From Anaerolineaceae bacterium (GTDB lineage: Bacteria; Chloroflexota; Anaerolineae; Anaerolineales; Anaerolineaceae), in NCBI GenBank assembly GCA_016841365.1, contig JAENZI010000010.1, forward strand, positions 1 through 64,000: 64,000 nt of DNA, written 5' to 3'. The notes under the pieces are model-generated. The model had not been told where the DNA came from. It ran no database searches and saw only the letters and a list, made by a program, of their open reading frames with translations. The translations under genes and the position numbers were made by a program. Below are positions 10,200 through 19,257 of this stretch, in pieces; the first letter of the stretch is position 1, and each line of letters begins with the position of its first letter.

Positions 10200-11048
10200 A
10201 TGGAAAGCACCCGACCGAAAAGTAACAACCTTCCTGTGATCACTCTCAAGCCTTCCAAGGGATGGCTTGCGGTTGATTTTAAGGAATTGTGGCGTTACCG
10301 CGAGCTGGTGTTTTTCCTTACCTGGCGGGATATCAAAGTGCGCTATAAGCAGGCGGTACTCGGGATTGGGTGGGCGATTCTTCAACCTCTGCTGACGGTG
10401 CTGATCTTTACAGTGATCTTTGGCATCCTGCTTGAAACGCCTTCTCAGGATTTACCCTACCCCTTGTTTGCGCTGTCTGCCCTGCTGCCGTGGCAGCTCT
10501 TTGCAACCGCCTTGCAGCGCTCGAGCGTCAGCCTGGTGGGGAATGCCAACCTGATCACCAAGATCTACTTCCCGCGCTTAGCCATTCCTCTCTCAACTGT
10601 ATTTGCTGCCCTGGTTGATTTTGGGGTTTCATTGGTGGTTTTGTTTGGCGTGATGGCGTATTATCGTTACTGGCCGACCTGGAACACCTTGTGGTTGGTC
10701 CCGATTGTATTGTTAACCATTTTGACAGCACTGGCTGTTGGCTTGTGGTTTTCAGCGCTCAATGTTCAATATCGGGATATTCAACATATGGTGCCTTTCA
10801 TCATCCAGGTGTGGATGTATGCTTCGCCGATCGTCTACCCAATCGAAACTATCCCGGCAGGCATCTGGCGTGTGCTATACGGCCTCAACCCGATGGTTGG
10901 GGTGATCCAGGGATTCCGTTGGGCGCTGCTGGGCGGCAGCCCGCCGGACCTGACCATGCTGATCTCGGTGGGTGTTGTGTTGGTGCTGTTTGTTAGTGGA
11001 TTGTATTATTTCCGGCGGATGGAAAAGACCTTCGCCGATATTGTGTAG
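10200..11048 (+). CDS. wzm: ABC-2 type polysaccharide export permease (Wzm-like)
   Basis: A 282-residue integral membrane protein with six predicted membrane helices, of the ABC-2 permease family that exports O-antigen, capsule or teichoic-acid polymers. The N-terminal amphipathic region WRYRELVFFLTWRDIKVRYKQ just before the first membrane helix is diagnostic for Wzm/TagG/KpsM permeases. The C-terminus shows the family segment YGLNPMVGVIQGFRWALLG before the last helix. It is 6 bases upstream of the ATPase partner, and both halves of the exporter would act as a homodimeric pair. This transporter means the glycan is completed in the cytoplasm on a lipid and exported whole. Confidence 0.93.
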   Translation: MESTRPKSNNLPVITLKPSKGWLAVDFKELWRYRELVFFLTWRDIKVRYKQAVLGIGWAILQPLLTVLIFTVIFGILLETPSQDLPYPLFALSALLPWQLFATALQRSSVSLVGNANLITKIYFPRLAIPLSTVFAALVDFGVSLVVLFGVMAYYRYWPTWNTLWLVPIVLLTILTALAVGLWFSALNVQYRDIQHMVPFIIQVWMYASPIVYPIETIPAGIWRVLYGLNPMVGVIQGFRWALLGGSPPDLTMLISVGVVLVLFVSGLYYFRRMEKTFADIV

Positions 11049-11054
11049 GGAATT

Positions 11055-12338
11055 ATGTCAGATATTGCCATTCGAGTTGAGAATATCTCCAAACGATACC
11101 GCATCGGGTTGGCCCAGAGCCGCCCGGATACGCTGCGTGACTTGCTGATGGCGAACATCAGGCGGGTTGGGAATCTCTTTCGTCGTGGAGATAACGGCGA
11201 CTCCGACAACCTGTCGCATATCTGGGCGCTTAAGGGTGTTTCATTTGAAGTTGCTCGCGGCCAGGTTTTGGGCATTGTCGGCCGCAACGGCGCCGGGAAA
11301 AGCACCTTGCTGAAAATTCTTTCCCGGGTGACCGATCCCACGGAAGGCTTTGGCGAGATCCACGGTCGTGTGGGGTCGCTGCTGGAGGTGGGCACAGGTT
11401 TTCATCCAGAACTTTCTGGGCGGGAGAATATCTATCTGAACGGCGCCATTTTGGGGATGCGGCGCGAAGAGATCGACCGCAAGTTTGATGAGATCGTGGA
11501 TTTCTCTGAAGTTGAGAAATTTATCGATACGCCAGTTAAGCGCTATTCCAGCGGTATGTATTTGCGTTTGGCGTTTGCCGTCGCTGCACACCTCGAACCT
11601 GAAATTTTAGTGGTAGACGAAGTGCTCGCGGTGGGAGATGCCGAATTCCAGCGGAAATGTCTGGGGAAGATGAGTGATGTCGCCCAGGAAGGGCGCACGG
11701 TGCTCTTTGTGAGCCATAATATGTCTGCCATTCAGCGCCTGACGCAGGAAACGATCGTCCTTGATCAGGGCAAGATCGTGATGCGTGCCCCAACCACCGA
11801 AGCCGTGGACTTTTACCTCAACATGGGCTTGACCAAACAAGGCGAGCGCTTTTGGGAGCCTGAAGAAAGGTCTGATGCCAAATCCCGCTTTGTGCCGGTT
11901 GCCCTGCGGGTGCTTAACCCGGCAGGTGAAGTGGTTGATACCGTCAAGGCGGCAGAGGGGTTTGCGATCGAGTTGGAGTACAATTTAAAGGTACCAATCA
12001 GCGGTTTGCGGGTGGGATTGTATATGATGACCACCCGGGGTGAGTATGTCTTTACCTCCTTTGATACCGATGAACGGGAAAAATTTGAAGACTTTACCAA
12101 CAGGGATGCGGGTCACTACATCAGTCGCTGCTTTATCCCGCCGAATTTGATGAATGAAGGACGTTATGTTCTGGGTGTAAATGCGAGCGTTTACCGCATT
12201 CAGCGTTTCTTTCAGGATGATAAGGCACTCACTTTCACCGTGGATGCGACTGGCGCACCGGGCATGCAATGGCCTGAGCAACGTCTGGGTCCTGTGCGTC
12301 CTAAACTAAACTGGCAAATTGAATTAAAAGAAAAGTAG
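11055..12338 (+). CDS. wzt: ABC exporter ATPase with C-terminal glycan-binding domain (Wzt-like)
   Basis: A 427-residue cytoplasmic ATPase partner of the Wzm-like permease. Walker A GRNGAGKST is at 76-84, the signature YSSGM at 164-168, Walker B LVVDE at 185-189 and the switch SH at 220-221. Beyond the nucleotide-binding domain (about 1-250) there is an extension to 427 that is rich in beta-strand-like sequence. Such an extension is known in Wzt proteins that bind the modified non-reducing end of the polymer, for example a methylated or ulosonic-acid cap. This fits the methyltransferases and ulosonic-acid genes that follow. It lies 6 bases after the permease and 4 bases before the KpsS-like gene. 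Confidence 0.93.
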   Translation: MSDIAIRVENISKRYRIGLAQSRPDTLRDLLMANIRRVGNLFRRGDNGDSDNLSHIWALKGVSFEVARGQVLGIVGRNGAGKSTLLKILSRVTDPTEGFGEIHGRVGSLLEVGTGFHPELSGRENIYLNGAILGMRREEIDRKFDEIVDFSEVEKFIDTPVKRYSSGMYLRLAFAVAAHLEPEILVVDEVLAVGDAEFQRKCLGKMSDVAQEGRTVLFVSHNMSAIQRLTQETIVLDQGKIVMRAPTTEAVDFYLNMGLTKQGERFWEPEERSDAKSRFVPVALRVLNPAGEVVDTVKAAEGFAIELEYNLKVPISGLRVGLYMMTTRGEYVFTSFDTDEREKFEDFTNRDAGHYISRCFIPPNLMNEGRYVLGVNASVYRIQRFFQDDKALTFTVDATGAPGMQWPEQRLGPVRPKLNWQIELKEK

Positions 12339-12342
12339 ATCT

Positions 12343-13926
12343 ATGGACAGAAGAGCAATCAAAGAAATACTCGGAGAACTGCCCTTTACGGCTGAAGTTT
12401 ACTGGCACCTGGTTCAGCGTCATAAAACGTGGCAAGCTCATTTTCACCTGGACTTTCTTGAATCTATACTGCCTACAGCCGTTGCTGAGGCAGAGGCGTA
12501 TATGCGTTCTGCTCCACAGGGCAAAAAGGTCTTCATCTTTACTTCTCTGCACTACTGGATTGAATTTTCGGCATTGCTGGGTGTGGTCTTGGCAGGCAGG
12601 GGACATGATGTCACATTTTCTTTTTTGCCTTATGCCAGTTGGAATGAACCCATTCAGAAATTTGACCTGCGCCGTCAAAACCTGTACGCACGCCAAATTC
12701 TAAGCGCTGCCCGTCCGTTGCTCAAGGTGCAATCATTAATTGATGTGCAGCCATTTTCGGAAACACTTGCGCCTGAACTTGTCCGGGCGGTGGAAGATGT
12801 CAGCATCTACGATACCCAGTATTCGCTGCAGATCGAAGATGTTACTAAACAGGAAGATATCTACAAATTGCGCTATGAACGCAACCTTGAGGCTGCCCAA
12901 AATGCACGTGCGTGGTTGATGGCGCACCGTCCTGATGTCGCGATTATCCCAAATGGCACCATTCAGGAAATGGGCGTTGTGTATCGGGTTGCCCGTCACC
13001 TTAATATCCCTACGATGACCTTCGAATTTGGTGACCAGCGCGAGCGAATTTGGATTGCGCAGGATGCGGAGATCATGCGTCATGAGACGGATGCATTGTG
13101 GGCGGCTAAGGGTGATGAAGCGTTGACTGATGACCAAACCCAGCAACTTGAAGCGCTCTTTTCTGCACGCGAAGGTGCCAAGACCTGGAAAAATTTTGCC
13201 CGTAAATGGCAGGATACCCCCACAAAAGGCGGCGCGGCTGTTAGACAAAAACTTGGATTGGATGACCGTCCTGTGATTCTGCTGGCGACCAATGTGCTTG
13301 GCGACAGCCTGACGCTCGGGCGCCAGGTGTTCAGCCGGACGATGGCAGACTGGATTGAGCAAACGGTTGAGTATTTTATCACGCGTGATGATGTGCAGCT
13401 CATCATCCGGGTTCATCCCGGAGAGACCCTTGCCCACGGCACATCCATGGTGGATGTGGTCAAGGAGAAATTGGGCGAAATCCCGGCGCACATTCACCTC
13501 GTTGAGCCTGAAGAGAAGATCAACACTTATGATGTGCTGGATATCACCGATTTGGGCTTGGTATATACGACCACAGTCGGCTTGGAAATGGCGATGCGCG
13601 GCATCCCAGTGATTGTTTCCGGGCAAACCCATTACCGAGACCGGGGCTTTACCCATGACCCGGACACCTGGGAAGATTATTACATGATGTTGGAAGGCCT
13701 GTTGAAAGCGCCAGCAGAGGCAAGGTTGACGGAGAAACAGGTTGAACTTGCCTGGCGTTATGCATATTTATTCTTCTTCACCTTCCCCGAACCTTTCCCG
13801 TGGCACTTGCTGGATTTGCGAGAGGATTTGACAGAACGTTCTGTCGAGTTTGTGCTGGGCGAAGAAGGTGAGGCGCGCTACGGTAAGACCTTTGAATTCC
13901 TGACGGGCAAGCCGCTCGAATGGTAG
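12343..13926 (+). CDS. KpsS/KpsC-like capsule polysaccharide protein
   Basis: A 527-residue cytoplasmic protein related to the capsule polysaccharide synthesis family (KpsC/KpsS, PF05159-type), whose characterised members are Kdo transferases that use CMP-Kdo. The recognisable region is in the C-terminal half: IRVHPGET near 365, then DLGLVYTTTVGLEMAMRGIPVIV and THYRDRGFTHDP near 425-440, the typical donor-site and H/R-containing segments. It starts 4 bases after wzt, so its product is probably part of assembly of the exported polymer. Because the locus makes CMP-activated ulosonic-acid-like sugars, it is a candidate cap or linker transferase. The exact substrate is inferred, not visible. Confidence 0.7.
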   Translation: MDRRAIKEILGELPFTAEVYWHLVQRHKTWQAHFHLDFLESILPTAVAEAEAYMRSAPQGKKVFIFTSLHYWIEFSALLGVVLAGRGHDVTFSFLPYASWNEPIQKFDLRRQNLYARQILSAARPLLKVQSLIDVQPFSETLAPELVRAVEDVSIYDTQYSLQIEDVTKQEDIYKLRYERNLEAAQNARAWLMAHRPDVAIIPNGTIQEMGVVYRVARHLNIPTMTFEFGDQRERIWIAQDAEIMRHETDALWAAKGDEALTDDQTQQLEALFSAREGAKTWKNFARKWQDTPTKGGAAVRQKLGLDDRPVILLATNVLGDSLTLGRQVFSRTMADWIEQTVEYFITRDDVQLIIRVHPGETLAHGTSMVDVVKEKLGEIPAHIHLVEPEEKINTYDVLDITDLGLVYTTTVGLEMAMRGIPVIVSGQTHYRDRGFTHDPDTWEDYYMMLEGLLKAPAEARLTEKQVELAWRYAYLFFFTFPEPFPWHLLDLREDLTERSVEFVLGEEGEARYGKTFEFLTGKPLEW

Positions 13927-13977
13927 GGCTGACTAAAAAATATCCGACTGATCAAAAAAAGTTGAAAAACCAATTTA

Positions 13978-14883
13978 ATGAGTGACGAAAACGTAAAAAA
14001 GAACGTACGCGAATTTTATGACCGGGTGGGCTGGCAGAAGGATGATGATGTCCATTATCAAAATGCCCAGTATGAAGACCTGCGCCCGGTTTCGCAAGAA
14101 TACATCCACCGCTGCCATATGCGTGTCAAACGCCATTTGCCAGCCGAAGGCGCTTATCTGCTGGATGCTGGTTCGGGGCCGGTGCAGTACCCCGAGTATG
14201 AAGCTTATTCGGAGGGTTATCATGCCCGGGTGTGTATGGATATTTCGATCGTCGCCCTGCAGGAAGCCAGGAAGCGGTTGGGTGAGCACGGTCTGTATGT
14301 GGTCGGCGATGTCGCTCATTTGCCTTTCCTTTCGGATGCGTTCGATGGGATTGTTTCGCTGCATACGATCCACCATGTGCCCATGGAAGACAAAATTGGC
14401 GCCTATGAAGAGCTTTACCGCACGCTGACACCCGGCAAGCAGATGGTGGTGGTCAATGGCTGGACGAATGCACCGCTGATGGTTCGTCTGGACGGATTCA
14501 GACGGTTTGTCAAACGGATGCATGATGGCTGGCTGCGAAATATCAAGAAGCAGACACCGAAGAAAGCGGTTAATCCTGCGGCGGAATCGTCAACACCAGC
14601 ACAGGATGAGGATGAAGCAGAGCGAAAAGTACCGAGCGGCACCTACGTTCAGAAATTGAACGCCAAATGGCTTACGAATGCCCTTGAAGGCAAGATGGAT
14701 TTCAGGATTCATGTTTGGCGCAGCGTCAGTGTGCCGTTTTTACGTTCGGTTTTTTATGCAGATTGGAGCGGGCGCTTTTGGCTGAAAGTCTTATATGCCC
14801 TTGAGGAGATATTCCCTGAAGTGTTGGGACGTTTAGGGCAATATCCGCTGATCGTGATCTCGAAACCTGATCAGAGCGAGTGA
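13978..14883 (+). CDS. Class I SAM-dependent methyltransferase
   Basis: A 301-residue protein with a Rossmann methyltransferase core. Motif I is LLDAGSGP at 61-68; the acidic end of beta-2 follows as VCMDIS, and motif for the third strand is VVGDVAHLPF with SLHTIHHVP downstream. A variable, charged insertion rich in Lys and Glu lies near residues 185-220, then a C-terminal region with WRSVSVPFLRSVFY. The location after wzt and a KpsS-like gene suggests O-methylation of a glycan residue, possibly the terminal modification recognised by the exporter. It is separated from the following PseB gene by 53 bases that contain a possible -10 box. Confidence 0.8.
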   Translation: MSDENVKKNVREFYDRVGWQKDDDVHYQNAQYEDLRPVSQEYIHRCHMRVKRHLPAEGAYLLDAGSGPVQYPEYEAYSEGYHARVCMDISIVALQEARKRLGEHGLYVVGDVAHLPFLSDAFDGIVSLHTIHHVPMEDKIGAYEELYRTLTPGKQMVVVNGWTNAPLMVRLDGFRRFVKRMHDGWLRNIKKQTPKKAVNPAAESSTPAQDEDEAERKVPSGTYVQKLNAKWLTNALEGKMDFRIHVWRSVSVPFLRSVFYADWSGRFWLKVLYALEEIFPEVLGRLGQYPLIVISKPDQSE

Positions 14884-14904
14884 GCGCCAGCCTGTGCACT
14901 GCAG

Positions 14905-14910
14905 TATAAT
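14905..14910 (+). promoter_or_regulatory. Possible -10 box before pseB
   Basis: TATAAT at 14905-14910, 26 bases before the PseB start codon. No convincing -35 hexamer is seen at the right spacing, so it would need an activator or is chance. An AGGAG Shine-Dalgarno at 14925-14929 follows. Confidence 0.35.
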
Positions 14911-14936
14911 TTTACAAAACCTCCAGGAGAAGACTA

Positions 14937-15935
14937 ATGGATTGGACCAATAAAAATATTTTAGTGACCGGCGGCACCGGTTCCTTCGGCAAGAAGTTTG
15001 TAGAGATTATGCTCAAGGAATACAACCCCGCCCGGTTGATCATTTATAGCCGTGATGAATTGAAACAGCACGAAATGCGCATGGCAGGGTTTAACCACCC
15101 AAACCTGCGTTATTTCATCGGGGATGTACGCGACTTACCCAGGCTGAAGCGGGCATTTAACGGTGTTGATATTGTGGTGCATGCAGCGGCGCTCAAACAG
15201 GTGCCTGCCTGCGAATACAATCCAATGGAGGCGATCAAAACCAATATCCTTGGCAGCAGCAACGTGGTCGATGCCGCCCTGGATGCCGGCGTGAAAAAGG
15301 TATTAGCGCTCAGCACGGATAAGGCGGTTAACCCGGTCAACCTTTACGGTGCCACCAAACTGGCGGCAGAAAAATTGATGGTGCAGAGCAATTCCTACGC
15401 TGGTGGGATGATGACCCGCTTTAGCTGTGTGCGCTATGGCAATGTGGTCGGCTCACGCGGCAGCGTGGTTCCCTTGTTCATCCAGCAGCGCGAATCCGGT
15501 GTGGTCACGCTGACGGATGAGCGTATGACTCGATTTTGGATCTCGCTCGATCAGGGTGTGCGCTTTGTGATCCGCTGTATTGAAGAAATGCACGGCGGCG
15601 AAGTGTTTGTGCCAAAGATCCCCAGTATGAAGATGGTAGACCTGGCGAAAGCCATCGCTCCCCAAGCGGAGATCCGCATGATCGGCATCCGTCCTGGCGA
15701 GAAGCTCCATGAGGTGCTGATCTCGGAAGATGAGGCGCGCACAACGGTAGAGCTGGAGGATATGTATGTTGTTCAACCCGCGGCCGCGTTGTGGTTTGGT
15801 CATTACTGGTCGGATATAGGCGACCCGCTGCCGGACGGCTATCATTACGCCAGCGATAATAACTCAAAATGGCTGACGATGGCAGAGATCCAGGAGATGG
15901 TTGCTCCCATCGAAGCCGATTTAGAGAAGAAATAA
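14937..15935 (+). CDS. pseB: UDP-N-acetylglucosamine 4,6-dehydratase (inverting), PseB
   Basis: A 332-residue SDR enzyme that would convert UDP-GlcNAc to UDP-2-acetamido-2,6-dideoxy-L-arabino-hexos-4-ulose, the first step to pseudaminic acid. The glycine motif TGGTGSFG is at 11-18. Catalytic residues fit PseB: T127-D128-K129 in LSTDKAVNP and Y137-x3-K141 in LYGATK. SRDELKQ at 38-44, ALKQVPACEYNP near 86-97 and the C-terminal DGYHYASDNN near 302 are specific for PseB rather than FnlA/CapE-type dehydratases. A strong AGGAG ribosome site precedes the ATG. It is 10 bases from an RmlD-like reductase. PseC, PseH and PseG homologues are absent from the window. Confidence 0.9.
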   Translation: MDWTNKNILVTGGTGSFGKKFVEIMLKEYNPARLIIYSRDELKQHEMRMAGFNHPNLRYFIGDVRDLPRLKRAFNGVDIVVHAAALKQVPACEYNPMEAIKTNILGSSNVVDAALDAGVKKVLALSTDKAVNPVNLYGATKLAAEKLMVQSNSYAGGMMTRFSCVRYGNVVGSRGSVVPLFIQQRESGVVTLTDERMTRFWISLDQGVRFVIRCIEEMHGGEVFVPKIPSMKMVDLAKAIAPQAEIRMIGIRPGEKLHEVLISEDEARTTVELEDMYVVQPAAALWFGHYWSDIGDPLPDGYHYASDNNSKWLTMAEIQEMVAPIEADLEKK

Positions 15936-15945
15936 AGAAAGCCTT

Positions 15946-16863
15946 ATGCGCTTGATTGTGACGGGTGCGACAGGATTGTTAGGCCTGAACCTGAGCCTCA
16001 CAGCAGCAGCGCAAGGCCATGCTGTGACCGGGTTGGCGCATACGCGTCAACTGAACGGGATTCCCTTTACACTAAAAAATGTTGATTTACTGAACATGGA
16101 TCGGGCGCTGGCCATGATGACTGCGCTTGAACCAGAAGCGGTCATCCACTGCGCAGCGATTGCGAATTTGGGCGTGGCTGAGAACAACCCGGACTTAGCA
16201 TACCAGGTGAATGCTGCTGTCCCCGGACGGCTGGCGAAATGGGCTGCTGAGGCGGGTATTCCCTTTGTTCATATTTCAACCGATGCTGTTTTTGATGGGG
16301 CAGTGGGCGGCTATCGAGAAGATGATTCGACACATCCGTTGAGCGTCTATGCCCAAACAAAGCTGGCAGGCGAAGAGGCGGTCGGAGATGCCAATCCGGA
16401 TGCCCTGATTGCCAGAGTGGTTTTTTATGGTTGGAGCCTTTCGGGCAAGCGCAGCTTATCGGAATTTTTCTTTAACCAATTGAAAGCAGGTAATCGGCTC
16501 AAAGGGTTTGTGGATGCAATCTTTTGCCCTCTGTATGTTGAAGACCTGGCTGAAACCTTGTTAGAGATGCTTTTGCATAAGCTCACAGGCATCTATCACG
16601 TGGTCAGCCCCGAAAGTTTGAGCAAGTATGATTTCGGTGTGGGCATCGCACAGCGTTTTGGGTTTGACCCGGGATTGATTGAACCCGTGGAGATGCGCAG
16701 CCTGGACCGGGATGCACCACGCGCACTCAATCTGACCTTAAGCACAGATAAAGTCCAGGCTGACCTCGGTCATGCCCTGCCTTCAATTGCTGAGGGCATT
16801 GAGAGGCTTTATCAACGCTGGCAGGAGGGGTATCCAGCGCAACTGCAAACCTATGGAAAATAA
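15946..16863 (+). CDS. RmlD-like nucleotide-sugar 4-ketoreductase
   Basis: A 305-residue extended SDR of the dTDP-4-dehydrorhamnose reductase (RmlD) type. It has the NAD(P) motif GATGLLG at 7-13, the conserved HISTDAVFDG near 109-118 and the catalytic Y135-x3-K139 in VYAQTKLAG. Family members reduce the 4-keto group of a deoxy nucleotide sugar. Its position 10 bases after PseB suggests it acts on the PseB product, giving a 6-deoxy-N-acetylaminosugar such as an L-talosamine or L-fucosamine derivative. rmlA, rmlB and rmlC are not in the window, so a rhamnose role is less likely. Confidence 0.78.
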   Translation: MRLIVTGATGLLGLNLSLTAAAQGHAVTGLAHTRQLNGIPFTLKNVDLLNMDRALAMMTALEPEAVIHCAAIANLGVAENNPDLAYQVNAAVPGRLAKWAAEAGIPFVHISTDAVFDGAVGGYREDDSTHPLSVYAQTKLAGEEAVGDANPDALIARVVFYGWSLSGKRSLSEFFFNQLKAGNRLKGFVDAIFCPLYVEDLAETLLEMLLHKLTGIYHVVSPESLSKYDFGVGIAQRFGFDPGLIEPVEMRSLDRDAPRALNLTLSTDKVQADLGHALPSIAEGIERLYQRWQEGYPAQLQTYGK

Positions 16864-16892
16864 TATGAATTGTAGAAGTTGAAGGAGGCACG

Positions 16893-17963
16893 ATGACGTT
16901 TAAGATTGGAAACCACCTGATTGGTGAGGATCACCCAACTTATTTTATTGCAGACATTGCAGCCAACCACGATGGCAGCCTGGAACGGGCAAAGTTGTTG
17001 ATCCGTTTGGCGAAAGAGGCTGGCGCAGACGCTGCGAAATTCCAGAACTTCCAGGCGCCGAAGATTGTTTCGGATTATGGTTTCTCTCACATGAATGCAC
17101 AGGTTTCTCATCAAGCCAAATGGGAGAAACCGGTCACAGAAGTATATGCCTCCGCCTCAATCCCCTTTGAATGGTCACCGATTTTGAAGCAAACCTGCGA
17201 TGAGGAAGGTATCGATTATTTCTCATCGCCCTATGATTTTGAGGCGATTGATATGCTGGATGATTATGTCCCGGCATACAAAATCGGCTCGGGGGATATC
17301 ACCTGGATCGAATCCTGTGAGCGGATTGCGCGCAAAGGCAAACCGGTGCTGTTGGCAACGGGCGCTTCATCCATTGCTGATGTGCAGCGGGCGGTTCATG
17401 CCATTCTCGCCCTCAACCCGCAGTTGGTGCTAATGCAATGCAACACCAATTACACCGCCGAGGACGGGAATTTTGATAATATCCATTTGAATGTGCTCAA
17501 AACCTATCAAAACATGTTCCCGCAGGTCATTCTGGGGCTTTCAGACCATACCCACGGGCATGCCACGGTGCTTGGGGCGGTTGCCCTGGGTGCGCGCGTG
17601 ATTGAAAAACACTTCACCGACGATAATGATCGCGTTGGTCCTGATCATCCCTTTGCGATGAACCCTGAGACATGGTCTGCCATGGTGAAGGCGACCCGCC
17701 AATTGGAGCGCGCCATGGGGTCGGGCGATAAATTTGTGACTGAGAACGAAAAAGAGACAGTCATCATCCAGCGGCGCTGCCTTCGGGCGGCCAGGGAGAT
17801 CGAACCGGGCGAAATCATCACCCGTGAGATGATCGATGTCTTGCGTCCGGCAGCGCAGGGTGCCATCATGCCCTACGAAATCCAGGATGTGATTGGATTG
17901 AAAGCACTGGAGCGGATATTTGCCGGGCAGGAATTGCGCTGGACGCAATTTGGACATCCTTAA
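16893..17963 (+). CDS. NeuB-family nonulosonic acid synthase with SAF domain (NeuB1)
   Basis: A 356-residue PEP-dependent synthase of the NeuB/PseI/SpsE family, which condenses phosphoenolpyruvate with a six-carbon sugar to make a nine-carbon ulosonic acid. The TIM-barrel part shows AANHDGS at 23-29, the KFQ motif at 49-51, GSGDITW near 132 and LSDHT near 215. Residues about 290-350 form the antifreeze-like SAF domain (AREIEPGEIITREMI...RPAAQGA). A GAAGGAGG ribosome site precedes the ATG. It is distinct from the second synthase at 30383, which lacks SAF. Substrate is not certain: EKHFTDDN and GPDHPFA are unlike typical PseI. Confidence 0.85.
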   Translation: MTFKIGNHLIGEDHPTYFIADIAANHDGSLERAKLLIRLAKEAGADAAKFQNFQAPKIVSDYGFSHMNAQVSHQAKWEKPVTEVYASASIPFEWSPILKQTCDEEGIDYFSSPYDFEAIDMLDDYVPAYKIGSGDITWIESCERIARKGKPVLLATGASSIADVQRAVHAILALNPQLVLMQCNTNYTAEDGNFDNIHLNVLKTYQNMFPQVILGLSDHTHGHATVLGAVALGARVIEKHFTDDNDRVGPDHPFAMNPETWSAMVKATRQLERAMGSGDKFVTENEKETVIIQRRCLRAAREIEPGEIITREMIDVLRPAAQGAIMPYEIQDVIGLKALERIFAGQELRWTQFGHP

Positions 17964-17998
17964 GCGTCACCAATTTAACCATCAACGATTGAGGCTTG

Positions 17999-19093
17999 AT
18001 GCGCGTTTTATATTTTACCGAGAAGGATAGCCCGCACGATCGGCGTTTCTTGACCGCGTTGGCGGGTACGTCGCATACGGTTTTTACCTTGCGTCAAAAT
18101 ATGGCAGCACCAGCAACACCACCGGGGATCGTTGAACTCGACTGGCCGGGTGGACAGCCTGATTGGAAGGCTTGGGCTGGCTGGGAAGATGGAAAGCGCA
18201 AACTACAGCAGATCATCGAGGAGATCCAGCCTGACCTGGTGCATGCCGGCCCGGTGCAGGGGCCTGCACTGTTGGTGGCATTGGCGGGATTTCACCCGCT
18301 GGTGACGATGTCCTGGGGGTTTGATATGCTCAACAGGGTAAACCGCAGTCCGTGGATGCGAACGGCAACAGCCTATACGCTGGCGCATAGCGACGTCTTT
18401 TTGGGCGACTGCCAGACAGTAGTGGACGAAGCGCTCAGCTATGGATTTCCCCCAGATCGGGTGGTGCAATTCCCATGGGGTGTGGACCTGGACCTGTTTT
18501 CACCGCAGCGCGGGGGTGCAGAAGCGCGAGACCTCCGGCAGCGGTTGGGATGGGACGATAAGTTTGTGATCCTGTGCAACCGCACCTGGTCACCTATCTA
18601 TGGTGTGGACCTTATGGCGCAAGCCTTTGTGCAAGCCGCTGGCAAAGATCAACACTTGCGGTTGATTTTAGCAGGGGATGGTCGGCAGGCAGATTTCATC
18701 CACGAGACACTCGCGCCAGTTGCTGATAAGGTTTATTTCCCGGGTTGGGTAGCAATGGATGATTTACCGGGTGTGTATAACGCCGCAGATTTGTTCGTAA
18801 GCCCTTCACACTGTGACGGGTCTTCCGTTTCGCTGCTTGAGGCGTTGGCATGCGGTTTGCCGGCATTGGTCTCGGATATCCCCAGCAATCAGGAATGGGT
18901 CACGCCAGGCAAGAACGGCGCTCTTTTTCGTGATGGGGATGTTGACAATCTGAGCCGTGCCCTTTTGCAGATGGCAGCAGACGCTAACCTGGAAGCCTAC
19001 GGTGAGTGTGCGCGCCTGCTGGCGGAAGCACGGGCGAACTGGCAGGTGAATTTCAGCATGCTTCTTGATGCTTATCAGATGGCTATAGGTTAG
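17999..19093 (+). CDS. GT4-family glycosyltransferase
   Basis: A 364-residue GT-B glycosyltransferase of the GT4 type. The N-terminal domain opens with RVLYFTEKDSPHDRRFL, and the C-terminal domain has VILCNRTWSPIYGVDL, LVDP-like PWGVDLDLF and the donor-binding region SLLEALACGLPALVSDIP near 275-295 with the E-x7-E type pattern. A TTG lies 3 bases before the ATG chosen at 17999; GAGG at 17991-17994 could serve either. It lies between NeuB1 and the lipoprotein/SpsF pair, which suggests it transfers a sugar made in this module, but the donor cannot be deduced. Confidence 0.8.
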   Translation: MRVLYFTEKDSPHDRRFLTALAGTSHTVFTLRQNMAAPATPPGIVELDWPGGQPDWKAWAGWEDGKRKLQQIIEEIQPDLVHAGPVQGPALLVALAGFHPLVTMSWGFDMLNRVNRSPWMRTATAYTLAHSDVFLGDCQTVVDEALSYGFPPDRVVQFPWGVDLDLFSPQRGGAEARDLRQRLGWDDKFVILCNRTWSPIYGVDLMAQAFVQAAGKDQHLRLILAGDGRQADFIHETLAPVADKVYFPGWVAMDDLPGVYNAADLFVSPSHCDGSSVSLLEALACGLPALVSDIPSNQEWVTPGKNGALFRDGDVDNLSRALLQMAADANLEAYGECARLLAEARANWQVNFSMLLDAYQMAIG

Positions 19094-19200
19094 ACCGGTT
19101 TTTATCAAGAAGCTCACTTTGCAGACACAAACTTGTGAATTTGAATCTCCGGGTTCCATATTTTTCAAATTGTGTTGGTATAGAATTGAAATTCGCGGGT

Positions 19201-19229
19201 TTGGTAGATGGTCATAAATGCGTTAGAAT
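19201..19229 (+). promoter_or_regulatory. Candidate promoter before the lipoprotein gene
   Basis: TTGGTA at 19201-19206 and TAGAAT at 19224-19229 with a 17-base spacer, 52 bases ahead of the lipoprotein start. It would let the lipoprotein, SpsF-like and following genes be transcribed separately from module A. Confidence 0.5.
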
Positions 19230-19257
19230 CCATTTCATATTAGAACATCAGGGAAAT

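Noticed and set aside
12736-13656. Minus-strand frame of 306 codons
   Set aside because: Fully antisense to the KpsS-like gene, without recognisable motifs or a ribosome site.
16893-17963. Naming NeuB1 as PseI (pseudaminic acid synthase)
   Set aside because: PseB is nearby, but the synthase differs from typical PseI in the conserved segments after the barrel centre and the other Pse enzymes are missing, so only the family is named.
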